Assembly: GCA_039881145.1 (NCBI GenBank)
Contig: JAYKKI010000004.1
Span: 50,019,001-50,083,000, forward strand
DNA length: 64,000 nucleotides
Direction: 5' to 3'
Origin: Druceiella hillmani
Lineage: Eukaryota > Arthropoda > Insecta > Lepidoptera > Hepialidae
Shown here one piece after another: positions 11,660 to 24,150 of this stretch; the stretch's first letter is position 1; the number at the start of each line of letters is the position of its first letter. A program made the position numbers and the translations under genes. The notes under the pieces are model-generated. The model was not told where the DNA came from and made no database searches. It worked only from the letters and a program-made list of their open reading frames with translations.

Positions 11660-12345
11660 AAGAGATTTTACAAGGGAAATTCTTTATAAAGAAGTATAAG
11701 TAAAAAAACTTCAAACATACAAAAGTTAAGTAAAAAAAAAACTATTGATATGATTTGGGATGGGAAAGACAGGAAAGGGCAAGGACACAAAGGAAAAGGT
11801 CTCAGGAGAGACAGGACTTTTTCTCTCGATCTTTGAAAATATTTAGAGACTTGATTTCCTGATGTCAGGATCCAGATGACTCGAAATTTTTGCTGCTTGG
11901 AGAGTGAAGGATTTTTCATAAGTGGTAGAGGTGTGTTTAGGAATAAGTAGAGTGATGAATTTTCAGATCATAGCCCAAGGCCGTGAGCAGACAAATCTTT
12001 AAATTTGCCACTAAGATAATTTGGGCTATGAGGATTTTTTAATATATTAAAAAGAATTGTAAGTATGTGAAGCTGGCGTCGATCACGGATCTTCAGCCAT
12101 TTGAGATTTTGTAATACAACGACCTATATTCAGAAATGCGATCATATTTTCTGAGGTCGAATATATACCGGATGCATAAAGATTTGAAGACGTTCCAACT
12201 TGCACAAATATTCTTCATTAGGATCAGGATAGCACACGTCTCCATAATAAATTAATGGTAATAAAAGTGTTTGACAAAGGTAGATTTTCGTTTTAGTCGG
12301 TAGATAATTTTGAAGACGTTTCAAAGAGTGTATCCTGTTGAAAAA
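11660..12345 (-). pseudogene. LINE reverse transcriptase C-terminal remnant (CR1/Jockey-like)
   Basis: On the minus strand, 12324 downward reads LPTKTKIYLCQTLLLPLIYY then GDVCYPDPNEEYL and KLERLQ. After frameshifts this continues as LKWLKIRDRRQLHIL (about 12105-12060) and NILKNPHSPNYLSGKF (about 12045-12001). These match the region after the RT thumb in CR1/Jockey-clade non-LTR retrotransposons (LPxKTK...LLLPxxxYGDV...KLxRLQN...RRxLHxL). Stops and frameshifts break it, and the RT catalytic YADD region is absent. The minus-strand frame down to 11668 is its decayed C-terminus and 3' tail. A second relative lies at 34330-34920. Confidence 0.8.
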
Positions 12346-12713
12346 CGGACGATGACTAATTAAGATGTCATTTATATGATAAGATTGTAATTGATATCGG
12401 TTTATTTAACTACATAAAAATCGTATATATTCTAGACTTTTGAAAATCAATGTCGATAGTTAAAAAAATAATATTCAAATATATGAAGTTCATATAAAGT
12501 GAACGCATGGAAAAGATACAAATGGAGATACATGTACAAATAACTCGACAAAATCGCACTAATTAAAACGGTATTGTTAGTCAACAAACATTAAAGAGCT
12601 CAACATCAAAAACAATATTAAACAATTGTTTTATAAATAGAATATAATTTTAGTTATAAAAATATTTATACGTAAAACATGATGATAAACAAAGTTACCT
12701 TTCTTTATCATTT

Positions 12714-12755
12714 GAGAAATGTCAACATAATATGATATATATGTTGACATTTCTC
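12714..12755. repeat. perfect 16-bp hairpin beside a (TA)n tract
   Basis: Arms GAGAAATGTCAACATA (12714-12729) and its exact complement (12740-12755), with a 10-nt AT loop. It sits about 20 bp before the microsatellite. It may be the remains of a small foldback element. Confidence 0.8.
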
Positions 12756-12772
12756 TATTTTTCTCATTTCTC

Positions 12773-12775
<3 letters not shown>

Positions 12776-12838
<63 letters not shown>
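12776..12838. repeat. (TA)n microsatellite
   Basis: Alternating TA tract with one AA interruption. Confidence 0.95.
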
Positions 12839-12841
<3 letters not shown>

Positions 12842-13580
12842 GCCCTACGATATAAGTAATATTTTTTTTGAAGCGTATAAATATGTTTGAGCTACTATTT
12901 CCTAATATATTTCAATCTGTCTCGTATAAAACCGAAATGATATAAAAAATAGAACTCAAACATGGTGTTGACGACGCTATTTTTATATGGGGAATTTAAC
13001 AATATATATTTTAGTATTTATGTTACTTTGACTGTTGTGAAAATAAATGGAGAATGAAATAATTGTGTGAAACGTCACAAAATAAATAGTAAAAAATTGA
13101 AAGGGAAAATGTGTAAGAGGGTTGTATTAAGGGTCATATAAATTCAATAAGGGAGAGGTACGTTAAGTTACATTTATGGAGAAAAGGCGTTATTATATCG
13201 AACAACGGCATATGTTAAACGCTACAAAATTATTGCCTAGTCGATGTTGATATATCGTCTTAGGATTTTACGTCTTGAATGCGGCATTAGATTTATATTT
13301 CATTTGTTTATTTATGGAAATTTTACTATAAGTTTAGAAAACTATACATACAGGGGTAGCTACAAAAGCCTATCTCTTACAGCCAACCATTATAAATCAA
13401 GTGAGAACAATAAATATTGTGGTAGACTGTAAATGATCGGTAAAGGCTGATTAATGACGCTTACTTATCAAAATAAGGATATTTATGTAAATATTAATAT
13501 AAAAAACAATATTAATATCAAATAAATGAATCAAAAGCAAAATAGCAACATATTAAGGTATTATTCAAGTCAATAGTCGG

Positions 13581-13750
13581 TGAGATATACGCTTCTATAG
13601 TCGTAAAAGGTGAGATATAAGTAGTAAAGGTGAGATATACGCTTCTATAGTCGTAAAAGGTGAGATATAAGTAGTAAAGGTGAGATATACGCTTCTATAG
13701 TCGTAAAAGGTGAGATATAAGTAGTAAAGGTGAGATATACGCTTCTATCG
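13581..13750 (+). repeat. 50-bp tandem repeat, 3.4 copies
   Basis: TGAGATATACGCTTCTATAG starts at 13581, 13631 and 13681, and partially at 13731. The unit itself has two related halves (TGAGATATAC and TGAGATATAA 30 bp apart). Copies are essentially identical, so expansion was recent. Confidence 0.95.
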
Positions 13751-14560
13751 TCGTCGTCCCTCCTCTAACCTTTAAACTAAAGTGTGTAAAATTCTAAAAA
13801 AAATTAAAATAGTAAGATGTAAAACATGGTTTGAATAAGACCGCAGCAATAACTTTATTTTCGCAAATTTACTATTGTTTGGTGCCATCAAACCCTATGT
13901 GCACCCTGTCTCTCGTCCCCTCTAACTTTTGAACTAACATATGTTCCTTAAAAATGAAAGTAGTAAAATTTAAAATAACATTTTGAGGAAAGTTGGTTTG
14001 AATAGGACACATTGTATAGTTTTTGAGCTATGGTATATCTTCTGTACTGACCGCAGCGATAACTTTTTTTTTTCAGTGTCTTTGAGAAGTACAAACCTAT
14101 AAGTTTAATCTTGTTTGATGCCAGGAAACCCTTTGTGCTCCCTGTCCTCCACTTCTCTAACTGTTTCACTAACATGTATAAAAATCTCCAAAAAATTAAA
14201 TAGTGGAACTTAAAATAAAACTTCAACGAAAGTTTGTTTGAATAAGATACGTTGTGTAGTTTTTGAGATATAGGGTATTTTCGGTACCGACCGCAGCAGT
14301 AACTTTGTTTTTCAGTGTCTTTGAGAAATACAAACCTGTAAGTTTAATATTATTTGGTCCTACGGAACCCTTTGTGCTCCCGGTCACCCCCCTCTCCAAC
14401 TTTTCAACTAATATGCGTAAAACTCGAAACGTAGTTTTTGAGATATGGGATATTTTTAATATCGACTGCAGCAGTGACAGCAGTAATTTAAATTTTGCAG
14501 TATCTTAGAAATATTAACTTATAAGTTTAATATTGTTTGGCTCTACGGAACCTTTCGTAC
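13750..14560 (+). repeat. diverged tandem repeat, unit about 240 bp, 3-4 copies
   Basis: Recurring landmarks: ACCGCAGC(A/G) at about 13840, 14050 and 14290, CTGCAGCAG at 14467, GTTTGATGCC / GTTTGGTGCC / ATTTGGTCCTAC followed by (A)AACCCT(T)TGTGC, and TTTTGAGATAT. The minus frame 13948-14226 and plus frame 14263-14508 are chance openings in it. The GGTCCTACGGAACC text resembles dispersed repeats I associate with moths and butterflies. Confidence 0.75.
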
Positions 14561-14995
14561 GCGACTTTGATTTCCCCTGACAAGATGTTTGTGGTTGCTA
14601 AAACAAAATAAACCAGGAAAAAAGTTTTCACGTTTACTTTATACGAGTTTTGACCTGCAATTTCACTCGCGTGGAGAAGCAAAGATCATTTTCTCTAATA
14701 ATAGGTGCTTATAACAAAATTATAGCAAAACCATAACTGTTTGCGCAAGATGCAAGATATACTAAATGGATTTTAACGAAATTTACTTGTTTATACGTTA
14801 AAGACCAAGTCACACTATTTTATATGCTATGCTATAGCGGCTTGGGCCGATATTTATTCCTTTTGTAAATAACAATCATAATGTAATTATTCTCCGCTAA
14901 ATATCAGTATTTATTTTTCTCTAACTAATATTTTCATTGTACAAAAATTAATATCTTCATTATATAATATAATCTTGGGTGCACCGCAAAGGACT

Positions 14996-15450
14996 TCGCA
15001 ATATAATACAAACTTTAAGGAATTGGAAATAATTAGGGAGTTCTGAAAGGACCCACACAATAATACAGACTTTCAGGAATTGGAAATACTTAGGGAGTTT
15101 TGAAATCAAATTTATGGTGCATTAGATACAGGAGATAGTCACTACCGTCATCATCAATAGTTACTCATATATGCAGGTGTGAGTACTAACAGATAAAAAT
15201 TAACACAGACGCAAAGTATTTCTTGTCCGCATTAGATCCAGGTACTGAACTTTTGAAGGTAAACTGAAATATTTGGACGTTTCAAACTGAATATTTGAAA
15301 ATAAACGGGAAATCTCAACCGGTTTAATTCAATGTATCTATCGGATGCTACCCACGTCATCATCAGACCCTTATATTTGCTGGTGTGATAATTGATCCAA
15401 GAAACTAAGTGTTTGAACTCAGTCTCAAAGTTTATGGCTGCAATAGAAAT
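14996..15450 (+). repeat. short local duplications
   Basis: AGGAATTGGAAATA(A/C)TTAGGGAG occurs at about 15019 and 15076. A CATCATCA...GCAGGTGTGA / GCTGGTGTGA pair occurs at about 15149 and 15360. Copies are diverged. No gene. Confidence 0.55.
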
Positions 15451-15839
15451 CTTTTAATGATTTTGATTTAAAAACTGCAAAACTCTATAAAATTTTACCA
15501 TGTCTACTAGAATTTCGGGTTTTAAATAGAGAAAGTTACTTCAAAATCTGTTGAACCGTTTTAGATAAAAATAACAGATAGACACAGCTCCAACCCCTTA
15601 GATTAAATGCACAAATTACGTCTGCTTCATCGAGATTAAAAAGTCTGAGAATAGTACATCAGAAGGAAAAACTCAACATTATAGGGTCATTCACGTGACA
15701 GATAGACTTTGTACCTTTGACAGTTCATTTTCTCAGAAAGCATTTGTTGCAAAAAATTGAAAGGCATGGTAATCGATCGTATGCACCCGCATATTTTACT
15801 ATTGTACTTACTATTAACTATTGTACTTACCCTTAAATG

Positions 15840-15925
15840 CTTATGTTTTTATACGTACCTAACTATGCACGGAACTCTCGTAGTGCGAGTTCTATTCATA
15901 TTTGACATGTTGGGACTAAAAAATA
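15840..15925 (+). repeat. dispersed-repeat tail (GTAGTGCGAG type)
   Basis: ACGGAACTCTCGTAGTGCGAG (15869) and then TTCTATTCATATTTGACATG resembles the terminus of abundant lepidopteran dispersed repeats. Relatives occur near 35680 and 60555. The open frame 15757-15954 across it is not a gene. Confidence 0.5.
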
Positions 15926-15959
15926 GAATACAAGAAGATTACACTAACACATAAATATA

Positions 15960-16865
15960 TAATTCACAAACAGATGCTTTCATTCCAATTTTATAAAAAT
16001 TGACATGAACTTTTATAGAATGACAATTTGTTTTAATACAATTAAAAACATGTCTCGTAAAATCGTGTTACATGTAACAAAGTTATGAAATTCAATTGAC
16101 AAACATATTTGATACGTATTAGTTTCACAAGCTGTCAACAACCTTAAACTCCTTTTAAATTGCCTCTTATCGTAATAAACTTCAACTTAGTACTCCAAAC
16201 ACGTATAGCAGGACAGCTGCATAGCACATTACAATATGTCTATAAAACTATGGTACTTAACCTAGATCGGAGCAATAACTGTTGAGCAAAACTATCGACT
16301 CATAACTAACCCGCATTTCATTCCAGTAATATTCTCACCAGGAATTGACGTGATTTATTGGAGATTAGGTAACACGATGGTGAATACTGTAAAACATCGA
16401 TAGTAATAATATTAAAACGACGGAGATTAATTTAATTCATCTTACAAGAGGCAAACCCTGGACAGGGTTTAGGAGGTTTTATCGATATCGATATTTTAAC
16501 CTAATACTTTTTGTTGTTTGCCTAAAAATTTTTGCGCTTTTTTAGTCCCCGTTTTTTCTGCAATGCTAACATCTAGAACTTACTAAACTAGTTCAGAACT
16601 TTTCAGTAACTTTTTAATCAATCAGCTCTATTTTGTATCATTTACTTAACTTAATATCTATATCCGTTAGGTAACGTACGACTCTAACGGTTTCCTTAGC
16701 GTTTGTTTAAAAATCAGCATGTTGTATCACATTCCCATTGTCCTTACCTTTACACGTCGTTAGTGTACCACATGGTAACGCTATTTTACGTTAGCTTAAG
16801 AGAAAGAATTGCATCATTTATTCGTCGTGTCATCTTTATCGTCCGTTTCAAATAATTGATAAGAA
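15960..16865. other. AT-rich DNA, no gene seen
   Basis: No repeat, RNA or coding signal recognised. Confidence 0.5.
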
Positions 16866-16870
16866 ATTTT

Positions 16871-16914
16871 GTTACTAGTAACTAGTTACTAGTAACTAGT
16901 AAGTTACTAGTAAA
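16871..16914. repeat. palindromic ACTAGT mini-array
   Basis: GTTACTAGTAAC-type palindromes are stacked four times, giving a tract that can pair with itself in several registers. Confidence 0.9.
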
Positions 16915-17198
16915 TATATTACGAAATTATTATTTGGTAACGTAAATGAATCCGAGACATCTGGACCTTTTATTGGCATTTCTGTGAATGCAAAATACTT
17001 TTTACCAGATGAAGTTTGTTGGTATCGACTTTAATAATCGACTTTTCTGTTTGCTCAATTATTTCTATGAATTTATTAAATTATCCGAAGACATATTTTA
17101 AAAAAAAAACAATAAAATCAGCCGTAACGTCCATTGTTTTAGCTACCTATACGTAAAGTGAAATAATGTCAAAATAAAGACTTCGTGATGATACAACA

Positions 17199-17212
17199 TG
17201 CTGACGTCAGCT
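17199..17212. promoter_or_regulatory. candidate Maf/CncC or CREB-type site
   Basis: TGCTGACGTCAGCT matches the CRE-type Maf recognition element TGCTGACGTCAGCA at 13 of 14 positions and contains a perfect 12-bp palindrome GCTGACGTCAGC. A single site in noncoding DNA can arise by chance, and no promoter or gene is seen next to it. Confidence 0.3.
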
Positions 17213-17619
17213 TAAAGGCTAATAATTCCGTAACGTTTACGTATTTATAAAGTAATATTTTATAACATAGGGCTGAATAACTGCTTAACGATAATCACGA
17301 CAGTTCGTTCTTAAAATATTGCTAGAAATTGTATCAGAGCATAATTTGTTTATGGCTACCCACCCCGCTTTCGTAAGGGTAGAAATAGCTTTTTCACGTT
17401 ATTCACGAGCATACAATTTTATTTAAACATACAATTTTATTTAAACATCGTCTAACTCTTAATGTACTCTTTAGAAAACTGCGGTATAATGGGAGAATTC
17501 GATCTAAGATGATTTTAAGACAGAAGCTGAAAATTCAAATTATTAAAGATTACGATAGTCCTATACTGGAATAGGTTCTATAAAATCGATTTGAATATTA
17601 CGTTTTTTTAAACAGTAAA

Positions 17620-17652
17620 ACGTTTGTTATAAATTTGATATATAACAAACGT
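17620..17652. repeat. perfect 12-bp hairpin
   Basis: Arms ACGTTTGTTATA (17620-17631) and TATAACAAACGT (17641-17652) with a 9-nt loop. Confidence 0.85.
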
Positions 17653-17699
17653 ATACGCACATATGCTGTCGCAAAATTTATTGTAAAACTTTAAAAAAA

Positions 17700-19235
17700 A
17701 AACAATGCTGGCGTACATTATTTCCAGGTATCTCTGACGTATCAAGTAGCACACGTCAAGATGCCTCTCCAACGAATACTTTTTCCGTCTTTATCTATCT
17801 TCATCGTCACAGATAGGGTAAATTTTACAAAATATTCAAAAGTTTACATTTATAACTTAATCTATCTATTAATGAAAACAGGAAGGAAATTCCTTTTAAA
17901 AACTGAAAGAAAAGTAGTTACTGAGAAAATCGCGTATATGGTATGTGAAAATAAGAGTTTTTGCCTCATGTTTGTTATTCTCAGAAATGACAATATTTTC
18001 TTTTTATGAAAAGAAAATAGGATCATCTCATTTATGAGATCTATGATGGAACTGACAGCTGTGTTACTTTAAGGTATTAACATTCAATATTTGTGGCGAA
18101 TTAAAAAAATTAAAATTTAAGTAATAGTTTATTATATATTTTTATTTATGTATTTTTCAACGCTTCACATCCAAATATATTATAAAACAATATAGTTTTT
18201 TGGGAGAACTTAATTATCATTCCATTATATCATAATCGTTTAACTTCTAAATTATTTAAATTGACTGAGGCAATATAGGAACAAAGAAAAGTCGACAAAT
18301 GCTTCAAAACAAGTACAATATAAGGTTGTGTAGTTATCTGTATCTCCTGAAATTCTCAAAGGCGATTAAGAAAAGTAATTTCGTTAAACAGTTTTAATTA
18401 AAAACTGTTATATAGAATTTTTCGGGATTTTTGAAAATCTTGATTGGAAAATTAGAAGTACCCCGTACATGTTACGTCACTTTGAAACTTAGTACTTAAG
18501 AAATGGGGTTGGGTTTTTCCACTCAGCTTTTTACGTATATGAAGGTATATTCAAACACTTTTTATATTATAATCTTATTGGTTATTAAAAAAAGTTTCTA
18601 ATATATGTGTTTTTTTCGCTTAATATATACATAAAGAAAGGAAAAATATCGATATCTAACCAAGTTTACGCTAAGCTAATTATGAATAAACGTTGATGGT
18701 TTTAACGTGTCGCAGTATTACATTCGCTAGGTTTAATTCACAATACTTCAAAAGGAAGTAAAGGAGTTTAAATATATATATAAACTTTCTTTATACTCAG
18801 AGTTTTTATGAACGAGGCCGGACGAAAATAATTAATTCCTAACATATATTTTATTGTTTCTTTAATTTGAAGTAGTATGTTAGCAATGTTTTCAATTTTT
18901 TTTTACAAACTCCTCAATAATTCGTTTATAGAAAAAAACCACCTATTAGTACAAAAAATATTTTTAATTTATTTTTTTATATATAATCATCGTCTTCGTA
19001 ATTTATATCGATTTTTTCGCAATTATATTCGATGTATAGCTAATCGACTTAAGCACATGCCTACAACTCACATCGCGTAGCGCCTCTCACTGTCGGCGTT
19101 GTATTGCCACATATTTTACATTAAACGTAGAATATTTTATTCACTAACTCATTATTTTGGAATAAGCCTTAACACTCAGTGACGTTATTTCACTTTATCG
19201 GACACATTATTGCAAAATATTTCGCTTAATATAAC
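17700..19235. other. AT-rich DNA, no gene seen
   Basis: Open frames at 17761-18009 and 18877-19080 show only AT-biased composition (Ile, Phe, Lys, Tyr) and no family motif. Confidence 0.5.
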
Positions 19236-19239
19236 CGTT

Positions 19240-19690
19240 TGGCTTTTGAGGTCAAATCTGAAATGTGCCGAGAGTGGTTAGTAATTATCAACTGATCGCG
19301 TGATATCGCATGAAATTCTTATTGTGCTAAGTGAAGAATTATTTCTCTCTGCTTGTCTACCTCCACGTCTGCCTGTTTTATCGTCTGTCAATTACGAGAG
19401 GCAATTTTGGCTGCTCCAATTTCAGCTAATATCTTTACAAAATGGAGAGGAAGGTTATATCCACCATTAACGTTAAGGACATGCTATTTAATTAGACAGG
19501 CCAAGTGGCTCTAAATTTGGCTGACTAATAGTCTGGCCGTCGATCATGCGAATAAGACAGCTGAAATAGGAGCGGGACCTTCGGAATACTTGGAGTTAAA
19601 AAATTTAATGACAGCGAAGGCGGGTGCTGTCAATTTTGAATCTGAACTAAATTGCACTTATATTACTTTAGGCTAACGATTGTATGTTTT
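19240..19690. promoter_or_regulatory. less AT-rich block, possible cis-regulatory module
   Basis: A ~450-bp stretch clearly less AT-rich than its surroundings, without repeat structure or a long open frame. It holds a cluster of short motifs: TTTAATTAGA (homeodomain-like, about 19478), CCAAGTGG (NK-2-like, about 19502), CAGCTG E-box (19559) and CTGTCAATTAC (about 19384). Clustering of such motifs in single-copy noncoding DNA is what enhancers often show, but motif matches alone are weak evidence. Confidence 0.3.
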
Positions 19691-20553
19691 TATAATATTT
19701 TTACTGTTGTTAAGGATAGCTAGATTAGAGTAATAAATTGGAATTAAAAAAAATTTACAGTCGTTTACAGTTTAGTCTAACAGATATATTGTCAGTGTTT
19801 GCGAAATGATGTGAAAAAAAATAATTTTTTAAACTAAATTCAAAATTGGATTTATGTAATTTTTGTTTGTTTATAATAATCGACATCTTTTAGAGATTGA
19901 AACCGAACTGCATGATTTTTTTGTATTTTAAAAAAGGACCTTTTCGTGATGCTTCGCTCTCGAAAGAAACTATTAAAATTGTGCATTAATTTAGTGACGA
20001 ATGGTCATAGTGGTATTATTATATCTTCTTATTTTGGTACTTCTATTGAGAACTAGCTTCCGCTCGCGATTTTCTTTACGCGAACTATAATTATATTAAC
20101 TATGTCAACCACAATAAAGCTATAATTTGTCTCCCATCTAATTTTGTCCATTAGAAATCCATTTGCTTTTGGTAATTATATCGTGATTGAGTCTTAAAAG
20201 AAAGAAAATAGTGTATGCTATTCTGCAGAAACCACATTTTACGCTAATATTAAACTTACAGAATTTTCTTTATATATAATACTATGTGATCGAATGGAAA
20301 CCTAATGAACACTATGATAAATGGATGCTGTATATTAGAATTTACTTCAAACTTCAAAAAAAATCTATCTTTTAATTCAACTTATAATTCAATAGTATAC
20401 CAAATCTTGTGTAGATCAGTAGGAAATTATGGGGTTATATCCCTAACAAAATCTTTTTATCCACACATCCATCTGAATTTTCGCATTTTTAATATTATTA
20501 TCAAACTACAAAGTAAACTGATTCTGAATTGTGAAGCCTTTAGTTAAAGCGTT

Positions 20554-20555
<2 letters not shown>

Positions 20556-20619
<64 letters not shown>
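20556..20619. repeat. (TA)n microsatellite, uninterrupted
   Basis: About 32 TA units without interruption, suggesting active slippage. Confidence 0.95.
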
Positions 20620-20622
<3 letters not shown>

Positions 20623-20639
20623 CCACTAATCAACTTTAT

Positions 20640-22440
20640 TTAATATATTGAACTTTATTTTCAAAATCATGTCAAGCAAAGATTAAAAGAAAACAATGTT
20701 AATCACAAACAACTTGCATAATTTATTGTCGAATCTGGCTTGTTTGTAATGTTTCAGTGAACATAAACGCAACTTGATCACTAACATTAAGTATCCTTTG
20801 CGAGTAAGTTTATTTCACACCTACTTGTTTGTCTTTTATAATTGAAAAATAATTTTAAAATTGTCATGTTTTCGAAAAACCGAAAAACAATTTTATAATT
20901 GACAGTTTTTATCAATAATCGCTTTGGTTTGAAAAGAAAAACTAAAAGCGTGCTTTAATGTTTACATCTCTATTTATTCGGAACGCAATAATAATGTAAA
21001 AGTACAAACATTTCTACAATTTAACACCTGCGGTGCTAATATGCTGGTCGTACAAAAGAACATTCGATAAACGTTGCACACCTTCACTTTTTAAACCCCA
21101 GGTGTCATCGCGTTCGCTGTTACACAATATGTAAGCGATGATTTGACAATGTGTGAGTTGTCAATAAAACTCGGTACTGACTAGTGTGATGTATTTATTG
21201 GTCGCCGATGCGGAATGTGATGGTTTACGATGTTTACGTAAACTTGTACTTGGAAAGAAACTTCCTTAAACTTACTTAAGTACTTGGTCAATTACCAGTT
21301 ACGGGCTGTATCAAGGTACATGAGGCTATGTTCAGGATTGATGTGAATATAAGTTATGCCCCATTTGGAGGTATATTTAACTATATGATGATTATATTAA
21401 AAGTGAGACCCTCGATATTGTAGGACTGAATTTCTGCGGACTGATTGGTCTGAAGTGCCAATCGTTATTCGTATGCAACAATATTATATGTAGCGTTTTA
21501 CTGTTATTTTCAATATTACTACTATATTTTCTACATTACTACTTTTCTATATTTTCTATATTACTAATATTACGTCATGAGATTGACTACAAATAAAATA
21601 TATTGGGACCTCCTATAGTAATAAATTTAATTACTAAACGATACTAAATTTTAAATACTTAACTTTTTTTGCTACGTTTAGTAAACAAAATCGGTTAAAT
21701 CAAATGAGATAATTGCATAGTATTTATGTTGGTATTTAGTGAACACTAGCCGATTGGTAACAACAATGTCGATCAAATATTACTTCAACCCATTCTTCAA
21801 CCACTACTTCAACCCTTCAGAGTTAACAACTTTTGAACCTACAAAGTGTTTTCATTAATTTATGGGCTGGTTGTGAAAAAATAGAACCTTTTCATATTAA
21901 ATAAAAATTTAATAGTCTTACATAAATTTGTTTTATGTTCAAATATTTAAAGGTACAAAATATTCTATTAAACTATTTATAATCGTTAATATATTTTTCA
22001 CCGGTTTGATGTATCACTTTGTCATATCTTTCACAGACATCAGAATATCGCGATCTTCCCAAAACTATAAGACTTAGGGTAACCACTATATTTTTCTTGT
22101 AATCTCCTAGCCGAGTTCTACCAACATCGCTTTTCCAAGATTTTGGAGTCTCTACTTTCGAAAATAAGTGTGCCTTTACCACGAAAACGTGCATTTACCA
22201 CGTTTTTGCAGATTTTGGTGCATATCTCCAAAAGTACGTCACTTGAATTCTGAAAAAAAAATGCTTTGTATCTCTTTCAAGGCCTTTTAAACGATATATT
22301 ACAAACGGGTTAATATGGCCCATTGATGTATCAAATTTTAGATCTAAAAAAAACGTCTGTAACAGATAGACACGTACGTGGCTTTATAAGAGTTTATTTT
22401 TTTGTAGATTCGGAATAGTAAAAAAATATTAAACTATTAC
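20640..22440. other. AT-rich DNA, no gene seen
   Basis: No gene recognised. The minus frame 22194-21973 gives 73 residues with a more balanced composition than most, but I recognise no domain and it has no visible gene context. Confidence 0.4.
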
Positions 22441-22452
22441 TACTTATACTTA

Positions 22453-22735
22453 CCATTAGTATATTACTGTTTATAAAAAATATCCATCTAGACTGCCAAT
22501 AGTATATTACTGTTTATAAAAAATATCTATCAAGACTGCCATTAGTATATTATTGTTTACAAAATATCCATCTAGACTGCCATTAGTATATTATTGTTTA
22601 TAAAAAATATCCATCTAGACTGCCATTAGTACATTACTGTTTACAAAAAATATACATCTAGACTGCCATTAGTATAGTACTGTTTATACAAATATCTATC
22701 TAGACTGCCATTAATATATTAATGTTTATAAGAAA
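22453..22735 (+). repeat. 43-bp tandem repeat, about 7 copies
   Basis: The unit has CCATTAGTATATTACTGTTT and then AAAATATCCATCTAGACTG, recurring every 40-44 bp with single-base changes and small differences in the A-run. It is moderately diverged. Confidence 0.9.
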
Positions 22736-22822
22736 TACCTAAACTGGTTTAATAAAGTAAACCAAAAATCATGATTTATTTTTCTAAATAAATTTTAATA
22801 CTTTCACAGCATTTTCTCTGTT

Positions 22823-23640
22823 AAAATACTTTAATTCCAACATTTTTCCTATTTTCAAACAGTTTAAATATTCGGTTCTCGTTATGGCATTTAAAGGGCG
22901 TAGCAAATTCGATTGAATCTATTTCATTGGACACCAAACAGCATCCATGGAGTGTTGTATTAAGTCGAGGGAGCAGAAAGAAGATGCATTGTGGCTTATC
23001 AGGTGAATACGGTGGATGTGAAACTATTGAGAAATATTAAGTTATTCGTGAAGTCTGCACATTATACTAATGCATAAACCAATTGTATTCCTTTATAATT
23101 CGGATCATTTTCTTGGAATGTGTTTTCTATAATGATACATAGTAAACAAATAATATTGTTTATTATAAGTTTCAATGGGTGGAAAAAACTCACCTGTAAA
23201 AGAGAAAAAATATTTTATCTTTGGTTTGATACTTTGAAATATTCACAGCATCAGCTGTTTCCGGATTACACACATAAACAGTTACACGTCTCACTTCCCA
23301 TACTGATTCATTTCATGATCGATCGATAGCCAAACATCATTTCTTCACACAAAACTCTTTTTCAAGAAAATTGTGAGTTTTTGGAACTAAACGAGATGAA
23401 ACAGGTCTGATTCCCACATACTCATTGAAAATCGTATGAAATGAACCATGCAGAATGCTAACTGTAACTCTAACTGACAAATAAGATTTCTAATTCTTGG
23501 TGGACGATTTTTGGTGGTTAGATCTTTGTTTCATTGCCATGTTGCTCATTAAGTTATGTCGATGGCCATTCGGGCCAGTACCCGTCTTCAGGGATCTACT
23601 CAAAACTATTCCTCTTGACACATACTAGCCACAGAAACCT
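22823..23640 (-). pseudogene. mariner-family transposase, broken
   Basis: Minus-strand fragments lie in the correct order for a mariner transposase. About 23465-23340: SILHGSFHTIF...GIRPVSSRLVPK, matching the HGSxxxIL...GMxRVSARxVPR segment before the catalytic domain. About 23245-23160: CNPETADAVNISKYQTK and IFFLFYR, matching YxPETKxQSxQW...IVFFD. About 23021-22823: SHPPYSPDKPQC then FFLLPRL, matching PPYSPDLAPCDFFLFPRL, running to a stop near 22823. The third catalytic Asp is replaced (PCD to QCI). Frameshifts and stops separate the pieces, so the gene is dead. Terminal repeats were not found. Confidence 0.8.
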
Positions 23641-23876
23641 TTTTCATATATTTCCGTGTATAAATAGCAGAAATACCATTTCACGAACAAAATTTAATGC
23701 AAATTATTTGTGAAAAAATTATATGTAGTAAAAATCGCGCAAAGCATTTTTTTCAATGTAGAAAAACAAGCGTATCTCAAAGGAAAACGAATGAAATCTT
23801 GCACAGATATCAAAAGCAGTATTGCCCAAACCTAGCTTTAGTTTAAAGGAACTAGTTTCTGTATTTTGTACACAGT

Positions 23877-23993
23877 ATGCACACAAACAAACATGCACTC
23901 ACACACACAAACACGCACACGCACACACATGCACACGCACACGCACACACATGCACACGCACACGCACACACTTGCACGCGCACACGCGCGCT

Positions 23994-24039
<46 letters not shown>

Positions 24040-24088
24040 CATATATATATGTATACATATTTATATATATATATATATATATATATAC

Positions 24089-24124
<36 letters not shown>

Positions 24125-24150
24125 GCGCATGTGTGTGTGTGTATGTACGC
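23877..24150. repeat. compound (CA)n-(TA)n-(GT)n microsatellite
   Basis: A CA/GC-type tract (about 23880-23995, with ACGCAC and ATGCAC variants) runs into long TA tracts with TGTATAC interruptions, then TGTGTG (24130-24142). The CA block and the GT block can pair, making the whole tract a potential large hairpin. Five overlapping open frames encoding poly-(Tyr-Ile) or (His-Thr) are artefacts of the repeat. Confidence 0.95.

Noticed and set aside
12105..12125. TTTTGTAATACAACGACC as another ribozyme copy
   Set aside because: Resembles stem II by chance; it lies in the LINE coding remnant, and GAAA and CUGA are missing.
21973..22194. 73-codon minus-strand frame
   Set aside because: Composition is somewhat protein-like but no domain is recognised and the flanking sequence looks like a dispersed non-coding repeat.
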